DNA of 64,000 nucleotides from Lachnospiraceae bacterium (GCA_902363835.1 CABJBM010000016.1:1-64000), one strand, 5' to 3'. Positions 50,788 to 61,980 are shown, numbered from the stretch's first letter. Notes: a model not told the origin generated them from the letters alone. Numbers and translations are program-made.

Positions 50788-52326
50788 TTATTTCACAAGC
50801 AAAGATTTTCCTGTCATCTCTTTTGGCTGCTTTAATCCCATGAGTTCGATGAGAGTCGGAGCAATATCTGCCAGGCAGCCGCCTTCTCTCAGCTTATAGG
50901 ATGGATCTGCATTTACCAGGATAAACGGAACCGGATTGGTGGTATGGGCGGTAAATGGTTCTCCTGTCTCATAATCCAAAAGCTGCTCCGCATTTCCATG
51001 GTCAGCACAAATGAACAGAACTCCATCCGTTTCCTTGATGGCTTCCACGGTTCTTCCCACACATGCATCCACAGTCTCAATGGCCTTAATGGCTGCATCC
51101 TCGATTCCCGTATGGCCTACCATATCCGGATTTGCAAAGTTGATGATTACACAATCGTATTTTCCGGATTTGATCGCTTCTACCAGCTTATCACAAACAA
51201 TGGGAGCGCTCATCTCAGGCTGTAAGTCATAGGTCGCAACCTTTGGAGACGGAACCAGGATCCTGTCCTCTCCCTTATTTGGCTCTTCCACACCGCCGTT
51301 AAAGAAAAAGGTCACATGGGCATATTTTTCAGTTTCCGCGATTCTGGCCTGTGTCATGTTGTTCTGGGCCAAAAATTCGCCGAAAGTATTAGTAATTGTT
51401 TCCTTTTTAAAGGCAACCAGCTTGTTACGAATGGTTCCATCATAGTCCGTAAAGCATACATAGGTCAGATTCAGGCGTTTTTCTCTGGCAAATCCCTTAA
51501 ATTCATCATCACAGAATGCTCTTGTAATTTCTCTTGCCCGGTCAGGCCGGAAGTTAAAGAAGATCACGGAATCGCCATCCTTTACGGTGGCAACCGGTTT
51601 CCCATCCTCTGTCACAACAAAAGGCTCCACAAACTCATCGTAAACTTCTTTGTCGTAAGAAGCCTGGATTCCGCCAACAGCGGATTCCCCGTGGTTTCCT
51701 TCTCCCTTTGTCAATGCGTTGTATGCCCGCTCCACACGGTCCCAGCGGTTATCCCTGTCCATGGCATAGTAACGGCCCATAACAGAAGCCACTTTACCCG
51801 TACCTATCTCTTTCATCTTTTCTTCCAGAGCTTCCACAAAGCCCTTTCCGGAAGCCGGAGGCGTATCACGTCCATCCAGGAAGCAATGAACATAAACCTG
51901 ATCCAGTCCGTTTCTCTTTGCCAGTTCCAAAAGGCCGTAAATATGGGTATTGTGGCTGTGGACCCCGCCGTCGGATACCAGACCCCACATATGAAGGGCT
52001 GTCCCGGTTTTCTTGCAGTTTTCCACTGCCTGTAAAAATTCAGGTACTTCAAAAAAGTCACCGTCTTCTATGGACTTTGTAATCCTGGTAAGCTCCTGAT
52101 ATACAATACGCCCTGCGCCCATATTCAAATGCCCTACCTCTGAGTTACCCATCTGTCCGTCAGGAAGACCTACTGCCAGCCCGCTGGCATTGCCCTTCAC
52201 AAAAGGGCACTGGCTCATAAGCTGATCCATGATAGGGGTCTTACCTTCACAAACAGCGTTATGGTCGCAGTTATCATTTAATCCGTAACCATCAAGTATC
52301 ATTAATACAACTGGTTTTCTGCTCAT
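50788..52326 (-). CDS. gpmI: 2,3-bisphosphoglycerate-independent phosphoglycerate mutase
   Basis: A 512-residue enzyme of usual length. It has [10 protein letters not shown], the catalytic serine in [36 protein letters not shown] and the metal-binding late [10 protein letters not shown] and [11 protein letters not shown]. It interconverts 3- and 2-phosphoglycerate using two Mn ions. Last of the glycolytic cluster gap-pgk-tpiA-gpmI, 249 bases after tpiA, with its own ribosome site. Confidence 0.97.
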   Translation of the reverse strand: MSRKPVVLMILDGYGLNDNCDHNAVCEGKTPIMDQLMSQCPFVKGNASGLAVGLPDGQMGNSEVGHLNMGAGRIVYQELTRITKSIEDGDFFEVPEFLQAVENCKKTGTALHMWGLVSDGGVHSHNTHIYGLLELAKRNGLDQVYVHCFLDGRDTPPASGKGFVEALEEKMKEIGTGKVASVMGRYYAMDRDNRWDRVERAYNALTKGEGNHGESAVGGIQASYDKEVYDEFVEPFVVTEDGKPVATVKDGDSVIFFNFRPDRAREITRAFCDDEFKGFAREKRLNLTYVCFTDYDGTIRNKLVAFKKETITNTFGEFLAQNNMTQARIAETEKYAHVTFFFNGGVEEPNKGEDRILVPSPKVATYDLQPEMSAPIVCDKLVEAIKSGKYDCVIINFANPDMVGHTGIEDAAIKAIETVDACVGRTVEAIKETDGVLFICADHGNAEQLLDYETGEPFTAHTTNPVPFILVNADPSYKLREGGCLADIAPTLIELMGLKQPKEMTGKSLLVK

Positions 52327-52523
52327 AACTAGTTCTCCTTTTCCTCTTCTTCGTTCTATTGTAATGGAAGCATCCTGTTAATATATTGTCATGCCCCAAA
52401 AGCGTGGGAAATCTCATGGAAATCATTGTCTCACAAACTATAGTTTACATGATTTGCACATTTCTTGCAACCAATGAATGATGAAATAACAGCAGGGCTC
52501 CATTACCGATTTTTCCCCGGGTC

Positions 52524-52564
52524 AAAAACTGCTGCCTCCACCGGTTAAGAAATGGAGACAGCAG
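52524..52564 (-). terminator. Intrinsic terminator of tpiA
   Basis: 12-bp stem (52529-52540 with 52553-52564, one G-U pair) and 12-base loop, then TTTTT on the minus strand, 12 bases past the stop. gpmI therefore probably has its own promoter or depends on read-through. Confidence 0.8.
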
Positions 52565-52575
52565 CTTATCTTGGT

Positions 52576-53328
52576 CTATTTGTTGTAGTTTACAATCTTT
52601 CCAAACTCAGGCTTTAAGGATGCCCCGCCAACCAGGCCGCCGTCAATGTCAGGCTGTGAAAACAGCTCCGGTGCACTTGCAGCAGATACGGAACCGCCGT
52701 ACTGAATGCGGATAGCTTCTGCTGTGGCTTGGTCATAGATTTCAGCGATGCATGTGCGGATTGCGCCGCAAACCTCCTGTGCCTGTTCTGTTGTTGCCAC
52801 CTTTCCGGTACCGATTGCCCAGATAGGCTCGTAAGCGATAACAGCATTTGCCGCATTTTCTGCCGGGATGCCCAGAAAGGCGATTTTAATCTGCTGACGG
52901 ATCCAGTCAAGGGTGATTCCCTGTTCTCTCTGGGTCAGGGATTCTCCGCAGCAAACAATGGGAATGATGCCGTATTCAAAGGCCTTAAGAACCTTTTTGT
53001 TCACAGTTTCATCTGTTTCAGCAAAGTATTCCCTTCTTTCGGAATGGCCGATTACAACGTATTTCACGCCTGCATCCTTTAACATGGCAGGAGAAATCTC
53101 TCCGGTATATGCGCCCTTATCCTCATAATACATATTTTCAGCACCAATGTGGATATTGGTTCCCTTGGCGGCCTCCATGGCCGGTATGATATCAATAGCC
53201 GGAACACAGAAAATAACGTCCACCTCATCATTGGCTACCAGAGGCTTTAATGTATTCACCAGCTCCACCGCTTCAGTGGGAGTCATATTCATTTTCCAGT
53301 TACCTGCTATAATTTTCTTTCTGGACAT
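52576..53328 (-). CDS. tpiA: Triosephosphate isomerase
   Basis: A 250-residue TIM barrel enzyme: GNWKMNMT with the active-site Lys, [11 protein letters not shown] with the catalytic His, [11 protein letters not shown] with the catalytic Glu, and the phosphate-binding IQYGGSVS and GGLVGGASL. It interconverts DHAP and glyceraldehyde 3-phosphate. Third of the glycolytic genes. Confidence 0.97.
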   Translation of the reverse strand: MSRKKIIAGNWKMNMTPTEAVELVNTLKPLVANDEVDVIFCVPAIDIIPAMEAAKGTNIHIGAENMYYEDKGAYTGEISPAMLKDAGVKYVVIGHSERREYFAETDETVNKKVLKAFEYGIIPIVCCGESLTQREQGITLDWIRQQIKIAFLGIPAENAANAVIAYEPIWAIGTGKVATTEQAQEVCGAIRTCIAEIYDQATAEAIRIQYGGSVSAASAPELFSQPDIDGGLVGGASLKPEFGKIVNYNK

Positions 53329-53359
53329 AGTATCAACCTTTCTTTATGTTCGTCATTCA

Positions 53360-53422
53360 GAAGACCGGAATCCCCTGTTTGCAAGGCCCGGACAGTCTTT
53401 CTTTGCCCGGGCCGGTATCTTC
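53360..53422. other. GC-rich fold-back in the pgk-tpiA gap
   Basis: Outer arms GAAGACCGG / CCGGTATCTTC and an inner stem GGCCCGG / CCGGGCC compete for the same bases. No T tract on the minus strand. It may be a processing or stability element between the two cistrons. Confidence 0.4.
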
Positions 53423-53454
53423 TTGGGTATCATTTACTTTATGAAGACTTCCTC

Positions 53455-54666
53455 TTACTTATTGTCCGCTGCAGCTACGCCCGGCAGCTCCTTGCCTTCC
53501 AGGAATTCAAGAGAAGCGCCTCCGCCTGTGGAGATATGAGTCATCTTGTCAGCAAAACCAAGTCTCTTAACCGCATTGACTGAGTCACCGCCTCCGATTA
53601 CCGTAGTCGCATCAGAAAGCTCTGCAACTGCACGGCAAACCTCTAAGGTTCCCTCTGCAAAGTTAGAGAATTCAAATACGCCCATTGGTCCGTTCCATAC
53701 AACGGTCTTGGCGCCTTTTAAGGCATCCTTGAAAAGCTCAATGGTTTTCGGTCCGATATCAAATCCTGACCAGCCTGCATCAATCACATCCACTATTTTT
53801 CTTTCCGTATCATTGGAAAACTCCTTGCCTTCCAAGTTATCGACAGGAAGCAGCAGCTTTACGCCCTTGGCCTCAGCCTTCTTAATCATCTCTAAAGCAT
53901 AGTCAAGCTTGTCTTCTTCACATAAAGAATTTCCGATCTCCTTGCCCTGAGCCTTTGCAAAGGTATAAGCCATGCCGCCGCCGATGATCAGTGTATCAAC
54001 CTTGTCAAGAAGGTTATTGATCACGTTGATCTTATCGGAAACCTTTGCGCCTCCCAGGATTGCCACGAAAGGACGTACTGGATTTTCAACTGCCTGGCCA
54101 AGGAATTTGATTTCCTTTTCCATTAAGTAACCAACTACATTGGTGGTTGTATATTTGGTAACACCTACATTGGAGCAGTGTGCTCTGTGAGCGGTGCCGA
54201 ATGCATCGTTTACAAAAATGCCGTCGCAAAGAGAAGCCAGCTCTTTTGCATACTCTTCTGCGCTCTCATCCTTGCCGTATTTTGTCTCTTCGGCTCTGTA
54301 ACGGGTGTTCTGAAGCAGCAGAACTTCTCCATCTTTTAATTCCTCAGCAACTTTCCTGGTCTCAGGACCTGTTACCTTTGGATCATTTACAAATTTTACC
54401 TCAACGCCAAGTCTTTCGCTTAAAGCGGGAGCAACCGGTTCCAGAGACATTTCCGGAAGAGGCTCGCCCTTTGGCTTTCCTAAGTGGGAGCAAAGAATCA
54501 CTTTTGCGCCCTGATCCAATAATTTTTTAATTGTAGGAACGGCTCCGTCAATACGGTTAAAGTTCTGAATCACTCCATCCTTTAACGGCACGTTAAAATC
54601 ACATCTCACCAAAACTTTCTTTCCCTGTAATCCGGTTAAATCATCAACTGTTTTCTTATTAAGCAT
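53455..54666 (-). CDS. pgk: Phosphoglycerate kinase
   Basis: A 403-residue enzyme ([27 protein letters not shown]; late [13 protein letters not shown] and [16 protein letters not shown]). It makes ATP from 1,3-bisphosphoglycerate. It lies 129 bases after gap; a terminator and a palindromic leader repeat are in the gap. Confidence 0.97.
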   Translation of the reverse strand: MLNKKTVDDLTGLQGKKVLVRCDFNVPLKDGVIQNFNRIDGAVPTIKKLLDQGAKVILCSHLGKPKGEPLPEMSLEPVAPALSERLGVEVKFVNDPKVTGPETRKVAEELKDGEVLLLQNTRYRAEETKYGKDESAEEYAKELASLCDGIFVNDAFGTAHRAHCSNVGVTKYTTTNVVGYLMEKEIKFLGQAVENPVRPFVAILGGAKVSDKINVINNLLDKVDTLIIGGGMAYTFAKAQGKEIGNSLCEEDKLDYALEMIKKAEAKGVKLLLPVDNLEGKEFSNDTERKIVDVIDAGWSGFDIGPKTIELFKDALKGAKTVVWNGPMGVFEFSNFAEGTLEVCRAVAELSDATTVIGGGDSVNAVKRLGFADKMTHISTGGGASLEFLEGKELPGVAAADNK

Positions 54667-54690
54667 GTTTCAATGCTCCTTTCCTATTTT

Positions 54691-54733
54691 CTGCCCATGT
54701 CTTTTGGGCATAGAAGGATACCTGAAAGGTATT
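54691..54733 (-). repeat. Palindromic leader repeat upstream of pgk
   Basis: CTGCCCATGT-CTTTT-GGGCATAGAAGGATACC. The dyad TGCCCA...TGGGCA and the nearby AAGGTAT-like part match the gpr leader repeats at 12101-12190. It stands just upstream of the pgk ribosome site, in the same orientation relative to the gene. Confidence 0.6.
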
Positions 54734-54746
54734 TCCTATATTCAAT

Positions 54747-54783
54747 TATAAAAATAAAAGGCCCGGTCCATAACGACCGGACC
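54747..54783 (-). terminator. Intrinsic terminator of gap
   Basis: 9-base arms GGCCCGGTC (54760-54768) and GACCGGACC (54775-54783) with one mismatch, then TTTTATTTTTAT on the minus strand, 12 bases past the gap stop. Confidence 0.8.
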
Positions 54784-54795
54784 CTTTGTGGATCA

Positions 54796-55827
54796 TTAGC
54801 CTAATTCAGCAAAGTACTTAATTGTACGAACCATCTGGCTTGTATAGGAGTTCTCATTGTCATACCATGAAACAACCTGAACCTGATATAAATCATCACC
54901 AATCTTGGAAACCATGGTCTGAGTAGCATCGAATAAGGAACCGAATCTCATGCCAACAACATCAGAGGAAACGATCTCATCTGTGTTGTATCCAAAGGAA
55001 TCGCTTGCTGCTGCCTTCATAACTGCATTAATGCTTTCCTTTGTTACGTCTGCACCCTTAACAACTGCTGTTAAGATGGTTGTGGAGCCTGTTGGAACCG
55101 GAACACGCTGTGCGGAACCGATTAACTTGCCGTTTAATTCCGGAATAACCAGACCGATTGCTTTTGCAGCACCGGTGGAGTTTGGAACGATGTTGGCAGC
55201 GCCTGCTCTTGCTCTTCTTAAGTCACCTTTTCTGTGAGGTCCGTCAAGAATCATCTGATCGCCTGTGTAAGCATGGATTGTGCTCATGATACCAGACTGG
55301 ATGGGTGCATAATCGTTAAGAGCCTTAGCCATAGGAGCCAGGCAGTTTGTTGTACAGGAAGCAGCTGAGATGATCTTATCATCTGCTGTTAAGACATTCT
55401 CATTTACGCTGTAAACAACAGTCGGAAGATCGTTTCCTGCCGGAGCGGAAATAACAACTTTCTTAGCGCCTGCATCAATATGAGCCTGAGCCTTGTCCTT
55501 GGAACAATAGAATCCTGTACACTCAAGAACTACATCAACTCCGATCTCTCCCCATGGAAGTTCAGCAGCCTTTGCCTGAGCATAAATTCTAATAGTCTTT
55601 CCATCTACAGTAATAGAGTCTTCGGAAGCCTCTACGGTGTGAATGCCCTCACCATAGTATCCGGCGTATCCGCCCTGTGCAGTGTCATATTTTAATAAAT
55701 GTGCTAACATCTTTGGATCTGTTAAATCGTTAATAGCTACTACTTCATAGCCCTCTGCGCCAAACATCTGTCTGAATGCAAGGCGGCCAATACGTCCGAA
55801 ACCATTAATCGCCACTTTTACTGCCAT
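54796..55827 (-). CDS. gap: Glyceraldehyde-3-phosphate dehydrogenase (type I)
   Basis: A 343-residue enzyme: NAD-binding [13 protein letters not shown], catalytic Cys in [12 protein letters not shown], and [15 protein letters not shown]. The late [16 protein letters not shown] is the conserved C-terminal signature. Converts glyceraldehyde 3-phosphate to 1,3-bisphosphoglycerate with NAD. First gene of the glycolytic cluster, with a promoter just upstream. Confidence 0.97.
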   Translation of the reverse strand: MAVKVAINGFGRIGRLAFRQMFGAEGYEVVAINDLTDPKMLAHLLKYDTAQGGYAGYYGEGIHTVEASEDSITVDGKTIRIYAQAKAAELPWGEIGVDVVLECTGFYCSKDKAQAHIDAGAKKVVISAPAGNDLPTVVYSVNENVLTADDKIISAASCTTNCLAPMAKALNDYAPIQSGIMSTIHAYTGDQMILDGPHRKGDLRRARAGAANIVPNSTGAAKAIGLVIPELNGKLIGSAQRVPVPTGSTTILTAVVKGADVTKESINAVMKAAASDSFGYNTDEIVSSDVVGMRFGSLFDATQTMVSKIGDDLYQVQVVSWYDNENSYTSQMVRTIKYFAELG

Positions 55828-55888
55828 AATTCAATTCCTCCTAAGAATAAAATTAATTTGATTGTTAAATAATAATCAACTACCCTTT

Positions 55889-55917
55889 ATTTTACCTAAT
55901 AATCCAATAAATAGCAA
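55889..55917 (-). promoter_or_regulatory. Promoter of gap
   Basis: On the minus strand TTGCTA (55917-55912), a 17-base spacer and TAAAAT (55894-55889). The leader is about 55 bases to the ATG and holds AGGAGG. Confidence 0.65.
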
Positions 55918-55949
55918 GTCCTTTTTTAATTTAAAAATCGGAGCACTCC

Positions 55950-57620
55950 TTAAATCTCATTCTTCACATAGCTGGCCAGATTATAAGAATGGTCGGAAAT
56001 TCGTTCCAGATTGCTTATAAGCTCCAGAAATACCACGCCTGAAGAGGTGTTGCACTCACCGGCGGAAAGCCGTTCAATATGCTTTTCCCTCATCTCTTCC
56101 TCCAGAAGATCCACCTCATCCTCACACTGGCTCACCTTCCGGACCTCCTCCATGTCCCCTTTTCTCCTGGCTTCAATGGAATGGAAAAAGGATTGATAGG
56201 CCGCCTGACAAATGACCTCTAAATCAGATGCACCTGTCTCAGAAAAGCTGATTTCATGCTGGATCATATATTCCGCCTGCTCCGCTAAGTTTTCCGCATG
56301 GTCTCCCACACGCTCTATGTCATTGACACTGTAAAATAAGTTGTTGACTACCAGTTTTTGTTCCTCTGTCAGGGACAGATTGTTGATTTTGACCAGATAT
56401 TCGATCAGCATCTTTTCCATATTATTGATCGTCTTTTCCGTTTTATACACTTCTCTTGCTTTATCCGCATTTTTCGTCAGAACCGCATCCATGGCACGCT
56501 TTACATTTTCCATTGTAATCTGTCCCATATGTATCACTTCCATGGAGGCTGTTTCCACCGCAAAAGCCGGGGACTCAAAAATCCTCTCATCCAGGTGTTT
56601 CATTGTCACGGCTTCTTCTCCTGCCAATTCTCCTTCACCTGCTTTGCTTTCCGGAACCACAAATCCGGATAAATCCACCAGCTGCTTTGCAAACGGGAAC
56701 AGAAGACAGGTATTGGTCAGATTAAAGAAGGTATGAAAGATGGAAATCTGGACTGCTGTGATGTTATGGGCGGCCAAAGCCGGGGTGGCAAAAAAAACGA
56801 AAAAAGAACCGACTCCGAAAATAACAGCTCCCAGCACGTTAAAGGACAAATGGATCACTGCCGCACGCTTTGCAGTTCTGGAACCGCCGATGCTGGAAAT
56901 AAGAGCGGTAACACAGGAACCGATGTTCTGCCCCAAAGTGATAAAAATAGCGGCATTGGTAGTAACCACCCCGTTCATGGCAAGGGTCTGAAGAATTCCC
57001 ACTGATGCGGAAGAGCTTTGAAGCACTGCCGTTACCACGGCTCCGATCAGCATTCCCAGCAAGGGGTTTCTTCCTAAAAGACGGAAGGCTTCCGAAAAAA
57101 CAGGGGCATCGGTATAGGGAGAAATCGCTCCTGACATAAAATCCAGACCAACAAACAGCATACCAAGGCCCACTAATATCTCCCCTATGGTTTTTATCTT
57201 CTGTTTACTTCCAAACAGCAGAAGAACAGCGCCGATTCCAATGAAAAGCGGGGCTGAAAAAGAAGGCTGCAATATGGAAAACGTATCCCCCAGCTGGTTC
57301 ATGGATACGATCCAGGCCGTAATGGTAGTACCGATGTTGGCTCCCATGATAACACCCACTGCCTGGGTCAGATTAAGCACTCCTGCGCTTACAAAACCAA
57401 CCACCATAACCGTGGTGGCTCCGCTGCTCTGGATGATGGCTGTAATAAGCGCCCCCAGGAGCACCGCCAGAAAACGGTTGTTTGTAAGCATTGCCAGAAA
57501 CCGGCTCATCCGGCTTCCTGCACTTTTCTGCATGCCGTCCGCCATGGTATTCATGCCATACAGGAACATTCCCAATCCTCCCATAAAGCCAAACAAGCTC
57601 GATATGTCATTTACAGACAT
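55950..57620 (-). CDS. Na/Pi cotransporter family protein with PhoU-like domain
   Basis: A 556-residue protein. Two inverted PNaS repeats with the QSS signatures (TAIIQSSGATTVMVVGF; TAVLQSSSASVGILQTL) form the membrane part (about 1-320). Residues about 350-556 are a helical PhoU-like domain (NLFYSVNDIERVGDHAENLA; LISNLERISDHSYNLA). These proteins import phosphate with sodium. It has a promoter and a 5'-leader hairpin of its own. Confidence 0.93.
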   Translation of the reverse strand: MSVNDISSLFGFMGGLGMFLYGMNTMADGMQKSAGSRMSRFLAMLTNNRFLAVLLGALITAIIQSSGATTVMVVGFVSAGVLNLTQAVGVIMGANIGTTITAWIVSMNQLGDTFSILQPSFSAPLFIGIGAVLLLFGSKQKIKTIGEILVGLGMLFVGLDFMSGAISPYTDAPVFSEAFRLLGRNPLLGMLIGAVVTAVLQSSSASVGILQTLAMNGVVTTNAAIFITLGQNIGSCVTALISSIGGSRTAKRAAVIHLSFNVLGAVIFGVGSFFVFFATPALAAHNITAVQISIFHTFFNLTNTCLLFPFAKQLVDLSGFVVPESKAGEGELAGEEAVTMKHLDERIFESPAFAVETASMEVIHMGQITMENVKRAMDAVLTKNADKAREVYKTEKTINNMEKMLIEYLVKINNLSLTEEQKLVVNNLFYSVNDIERVGDHAENLAEQAEYMIQHEISFSETGASDLEVICQAAYQSFFHSIEARRKGDMEEVRKVSQCEDEVDLLEEEMREKHIERLSAGECNTSSGVVFLELISNLERISDHSYNLASYVKNEI

Positions 57621-57658
57621 GTATTACCTCCTTGTAACCACTGAATATGGTTTTATTC

Positions 57659-57692
57659 CGGTGCGGCAGTACTTTCTCCAGAAGACGCACCG
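57659..57692 (-). other. 5'-leader hairpin of the Na/Pi cotransporter gene
   Basis: CGGTGCG / CGCACCG (57659-57665, 57686-57692) forms a 7-bp stem with a 20-base loop right after the predicted transcription start. No T tract; it may affect RNA stability. Confidence 0.4.
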
Positions 57693-57697
57693 TTTAG

Positions 57698-57727
57698 AAT
57701 ATAGCATAGGCTGAATCCCTTTTTCAA
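57698..57727 (-). promoter_or_regulatory. Promoter of the Na/Pi cotransporter gene
   Basis: On the minus strand TTGAAA (57727-57722), an 18-base spacer and TATATT (57703-57698) preceded by TGC as an extended -10. The remainder of the gap to 58015 holds the terminator at 57842-57881 and nothing else recognised. Confidence 0.65.
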
Positions 57728-57841
57728 CGCTTTTTATAAAATATGTAAAATATTGGTGAAATTTGTGTAAAATCTTTCATTCCTGAATTTCTTTCTTGAA
57801 GAATCCCATGCTCCTGCATTGCCATTTCACCTTCCCGCAGC

Positions 57842-57881
57842 AAAAGCCGCCCTGCTGGCCAAAAATCAGAGGACGGCTTTT
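57842..57881 (-). terminator. Terminator of the second sugar operon
   Basis: Stem AAAAGCCG-CC / GG-CGGCTTTT with a loop of about 18 bases, ending in TTTT on the minus strand, 135 bases past the phosphorylase stop. Confidence 0.6.
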
Positions 57882-58015
57882 ACCATGGAGAATTTACAAT
57901 CTTTCTTTCTATCATCTGAAGCAATGCAATCAATGCCTCTCAAGCCCTGAATGTGCGGAATCCAAAAACATTATTTTCTATATATTTATATAGTTAAAGA
58001 CTGTACTTTTTTAAC

Positions 58016-61000
58016 CTATGATATCCTGTTTGCTTCACCGATCTTTATAACGATGGATTTCACCATTCCATCTCTCAGCTTCATGGCAGCAGCTCCGGAC
58101 AAGCCTGCTTTCTTTATTTCCGGCCTTTGCCCGTCTAAGTATTCCAGTTCCATTTTCTCAATGCAATAGGAGCCTGGTATGATATCCTGCTTTTCAAAAA
58201 ACTCATAGATGATTTTGGTTTTTCCTAAAAATACGGCTTCAACGGTTTTGTTTTCAGGTATGAGATACCCGGGGATCGCCGGCTCAAAAATGCAGCAAAG
58301 CTGCCCTTCTTTCATGCGGAAGGGTTTTTCTCCAAACATCATAATCTGCCACATTTGCAGGAATTCAGCCGTGGAACCGCTCAGTCTTGCCACAAAACCT
58401 CTTCCATGAAGCTTTTCATCGGCATTGGCACTGCTTACAAGAAAGGAGGAATTTTCCAGCGGGCTTCTTCCGTATACCTCCTCATCTAAAAACGGAATGC
58501 AGGCATTGTGAAAATCCTGGAAGAACTCATCATATAATTTTGATTTGAGCAATTCCAACAGGTACTTATATTCCATATGGAGCCAGATGGACTCATTTTC
58601 CAGCCAGCCGGGAGAAAATGCTTTTGCCCTTCCGATCTCAAAGGAGGCATTGTCCAGGGATTCATTGACTTTGTACATTTTTAATTTGGAATCATATAAG
58701 CCGGTCTCTTTAATCTTTTGATACAAGGTCAGCTTTTCTTCCCTGGAGGCCGGCAGTTTCATATACCGGACAAACCCTTCCAGGAACAAAGGAAGCGCAG
58801 TGACCTGCAGATTCTTAGGGATGATATGATTCCCGTCCATTTCATAGCTGTCAAGCTGATGAATATAATAGGTGGGAATTCTTCCATCTTTTCCCCTGGC
58901 TGATTTTATGCCGTCTTCCACATAGAAGATCCATTTCCCAAGAATTTCCTTAAACTCCTGTCCGGACATGGATATCTCATCTCCCTTAACTCCCTTAGCC
59001 GTAAGCGCCCTGTAACGCTCCTTGTAACCATTGCACTCATTCCATACCCACAGTTTACTCTTAGCCTTTTCTTCATAAGCGGTAAAGGTTTTATCCAGGC
59101 CTTTGATAAAATCATACAGCTCCGCAGGCACCGTAACCCCTTTTTCAAACCGTTTCAGAGCACTTTCCATAAATTTCAGCAGACGGTACAGCTCAAATGT
59201 TTCCGGCATAGAGGAGCCTAAAAGACCTGGCAGGCCATTTAAGGCGTCATACCACCCCGGCTTTCCCGCCTCCATTTCCATCCCTAAGCCGGACATGTCT
59301 AAAGAAGCGGTTTTATTGGCAGCCACTACCGCCAGCTTTGTCATCAGGTTTGTGACATAAACAGTTCCTTTTCCATAATCAGTGGATACTCCCTCTTTTA
59401 AGGCTCCCTTTTTCCGGTCCTCACAAAGAGCGTGATACTGCCTGATCCCTCGTTCCGTCTGCACATAACGTTCCTGGCGCGGCTTTACAAACGCCCTTGA
59501 TTCGTAATAAGTGTAGCTTTTATCAGAAAACAGCAGATGTTCTTCCATTTCAGGATAAACGGATAAGTAGGCTTCAATCAGATCAAGATGATACGTCCAG
59601 TGATCAGTCCAATATCCTTCGCCAAAATCTGCCTGGAATTTAGGGCTGCTGTGCTCTGCCACTGCACTTAGGAATTCCCCTCTGCCGCATTCTAAGGAAA
59701 TGGAATGCCGTTCCAGAAAGGCAAACAAGCCTCCAGGAGAAAACTCCTTCTGAAAAAATCCTTTCATAAGGCTTTTGCTGCCCTGTTTCACGTATTTGAG
59801 AATCTCATCCGGCCGGAGGGCTTTATAAATGACCTGCCTGACCACCAGAGGATTATACCCATCTAGCTGCAGCAGATTGTAAAACAGCTTGATGTTATGA
59901 TCCTTCACATAAGGCGTGAACAAAACATCGCTTCTTCTGTTTTGGTTTACATCCCTGAAATTCCCGTTTCCCTGGGAGTAATACTCCGGAACCATGGAAA
60001 AATCATTGTAATCCCGCTCCATATCTCCATGCTTCCTGGAATACACGTAAAAAACAGAATCTTTCCCTGTTTTTATGGGAAACCCGCCTCGCAGCACGTT
60101 ATCCACATAAGTCTGTTTGCAATAGGCATCAAAAACCGGATCAGCAGTTTTCGTGTGGATAAAACTGCCCAGTTCCCGTGTTTTTTCTGCCGCCCTGTTG
60201 TATTTTTCCTGGAAATAGCTCCTGTCCAGGTTCTGTTTTCCATAATCTGACAGAACCTTCTTAGATGAGGCCTGGCCTGCCACACTGGTCCATTCCATAA
60301 CCTCCCCGGCAGACAGGATTCTGGTCAGGCAGGAAAAACCGGAAGGAACCAGATTTTGAGTGATCTGCTTTTTTTGCAGAAGCTCCTCAACGCTGTGGCG
60401 GATTAAACCCACAGGCTGTTCCAATGCCGTATCATGTTCAAATACAAGCTCAGGGTCTGCAATAATGGGCAGCAGCTGGCCGGATTCTGATAAGGAAACC
60501 ATAAAATTTCCTTCTTCCACCCTTGAAACAACTGCAGAATCCCCGGTGCTGTACCGCACCCGGTAATAAGGCAGCCTTTTCTCCATGTCCTCCACCTGCA
60601 TCCAGGCTTTTATGGTCTGGGCCATTTCTTTCATTTCCTTTAACCCAATTCCATAAGGGATGATTCCGGGCATTCCATCCAGTACCTGCAGCCGCAGTTC
60701 CTCTCGGGAGATATTTTCCACTGTCACCCTTCTCACCAGGCCTGCAACCGGTTCATCGGGAAGGGTATAATACAGGACATTGGTTTTTAAGCCTCTTTCA
60801 TAATTGATTTCTTCCAGCTCCAGTTCATTCATGCCCACATACATCCGGGTCTTTACAGAATCCAGGCGAAAGGGTTCGTATACCTCGCTCCCAGCCTTTA
60901 TAAAGGTTCGAAACCCCATGTTCCTCACAAGCTGGTATGCCTGATGGGCAGGGTAAAATTCCATAATGGAATGATTCTTGTTTTCTACGCCAAAGCTTGC

Positions 61001-61135
61001 AACTGCCTGGCCCCGGTTGGTGTAAAAGCACCAGAGAGGAATGCCGTAAATCCCGCTGATTCCGGGCAAAAAGCTGGAAAATGCCGGTTTTTGGCTATAA
61101 TTTTCTATAATAAATCTTCCTTTTGAATCAAACAT
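58016..61135 (-). CDS. GH94/GH161-like glycoside phosphorylase
   Basis: A 1039-residue cytoplasmic protein. It begins MFDSKGRFIIENY and has SFLPGISGIYGIPLWCFYTN, MEFYPAHQAYQ, RDYNDFSMVPEYYSQGNGNF and RDVNQNRRSDV. Similar Firmicutes proteins are labelled cellobiose phosphorylase and group with the GH94/GH149/GH161 phosphorylases, which cleave beta-glucosides with phosphate to give alpha-glucose 1-phosphate. I lean to a GH161-like (beta-1,3-glucan type) placement, but this is from memory of family features. It is the last gene of an ABC importer operon, seven bases after the MalG-type permease, so it presumably acts on the imported oligosaccharide. Confidence 0.72.
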   Translation of the reverse strand: MFDSKGRFIIENYSQKPAFSSFLPGISGIYGIPLWCFYTNRGQAVASFGVENKNHSIMEFYPAHQAYQLVRNMGFRTFIKAGSEVYEPFRLDSVKTRMYVGMNELELEEINYERGLKTNVLYYTLPDEPVAGLVRRVTVENISREELRLQVLDGMPGIIPYGIGLKEMKEMAQTIKAWMQVEDMEKRLPYYRVRYSTGDSAVVSRVEEGNFMVSLSESGQLLPIIADPELVFEHDTALEQPVGLIRHSVEELLQKKQITQNLVPSGFSCLTRILSAGEVMEWTSVAGQASSKKVLSDYGKQNLDRSYFQEKYNRAAEKTRELGSFIHTKTADPVFDAYCKQTYVDNVLRGGFPIKTGKDSVFYVYSRKHGDMERDYNDFSMVPEYYSQGNGNFRDVNQNRRSDVLFTPYVKDHNIKLFYNLLQLDGYNPLVVRQVIYKALRPDEILKYVKQGSKSLMKGFFQKEFSPGGLFAFLERHSISLECGRGEFLSAVAEHSSPKFQADFGEGYWTDHWTYHLDLIEAYLSVYPEMEEHLLFSDKSYTYYESRAFVKPRQERYVQTERGIRQYHALCEDRKKGALKEGVSTDYGKGTVYVTNLMTKLAVVAANKTASLDMSGLGMEMEAGKPGWYDALNGLPGLLGSSMPETFELYRLLKFMESALKRFEKGVTVPAELYDFIKGLDKTFTAYEEKAKSKLWVWNECNGYKERYRALTAKGVKGDEISMSGQEFKEILGKWIFYVEDGIKSARGKDGRIPTYYIHQLDSYEMDGNHIIPKNLQVTALPLFLEGFVRYMKLPASREEKLTLYQKIKETGLYDSKLKMYKVNESLDNASFEIGRAKAFSPGWLENESIWLHMEYKYLLELLKSKLYDEFFQDFHNACIPFLDEEVYGRSPLENSSFLVSSANADEKLHGRGFVARLSGSTAEFLQMWQIMMFGEKPFRMKEGQLCCIFEPAIPGYLIPENKTVEAVFLGKTKIIYEFFEKQDIIPGSYCIEKMELEYLDGQRPEIKKAGLSGAAAMKLRDGMVKSIVIKIGEANRIS

Positions 61136-61142
61136 AATCTTA

Positions 61143-61964
61143 TTATCCTTTCACCGCACCTGCAACCAGACTGTCCTGGATCTGATTGCTCAGCATAAAG
61201 TAAATAACAATGGTAGGCAGTGTGGCAATGACCATGCCCGCTCCGATCAGCCCCCAATCAGTGGAATATTGGCCGGCAAAGGACATGATGCCTACGGGCA
61301 ATGTCCGGTACCTGTCGCTGTCCACAAAGGTATTGGCCAACATCAGTTCATTCCAGGTCCCTAAAAAGGTGAAAATGGAGGCAGTGGCAATGGCCGGCTT
61401 GACAATGGGAAGTATGATGGTTGCAAAGCACCGGAAAATCCCACAGCCGTCAATGCAGGCAGCTTCTTCAATTTCCATTGGAATGCTTTTGTAAAATCCG
61501 ATTAAGATCATGATGCTCATGGGAAGGGCTCCTGCAATATAAGGAATGAGCAGCCCTAAGTACCCGCCCTTTAGTCCGGCTTTATCAAGGACCTGAAACA
61601 GGGGCAGCAGGGCGGCCTGAGCCGGAATCATAATTCCCAGGGCAAAAACTCCGAATATCAGGGATTTAAGCTTCCATTTCATTCTGGCTATGGCATAAGC
61701 AGCCATGGCAGACAAAAGCCCTGCAACCGCCACGGTTGCCATGGAATAGAATACGGAGTTTAAAAAATACCGGATTAAGTTTGTCTGGGTAAATGCATTT
61801 CCATAGTTTTCCCATCTCCAGACCTGGGGAAGCCCGATAGGGTTTTCTCCAAAAATTTCTCCATTGCTTTTTAAGGAAAAGGTAAAAAGCCAATATAAGG
61901 GAAAAAGCTGAGTCAGTGCAATGAGGCACAGCAGCAAAAACTTTATCTTTTTTTTAATATTCAT
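61143..61964 (-). CDS. Carbohydrate ABC transporter permease, MalG type (second system)
   Basis: A 273-residue membrane protein with six helices. EAA loop: EIEEAACIDGCG then IFRCFATIILPIVKP. C-terminus SLVAGAVKG. It pairs with the MalF-type permease 16 bases upstream; the phosphorylase gene follows directly. Confidence 0.92.
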   Translation of the reverse strand: MNIKKKIKFLLLCLIALTQLFPLYWLFTFSLKSNGEIFGENPIGLPQVWRWENYGNAFTQTNLIRYFLNSVFYSMATVAVAGLLSAMAAYAIARMKWKLKSLIFGVFALGIMIPAQAALLPLFQVLDKAGLKGGYLGLLIPYIAGALPMSIMILIGFYKSIPMEIEEAACIDGCGIFRCFATIILPIVKPAIATASIFTFLGTWNELMLANTFVDSDRYRTLPVGIMSFAGQYSTDWGLIGAGMVIATLPTIVIYFMLSNQIQDSLVAGAVKG

Positions 61965-61980
61965 AGGACCGTCTCCTCAT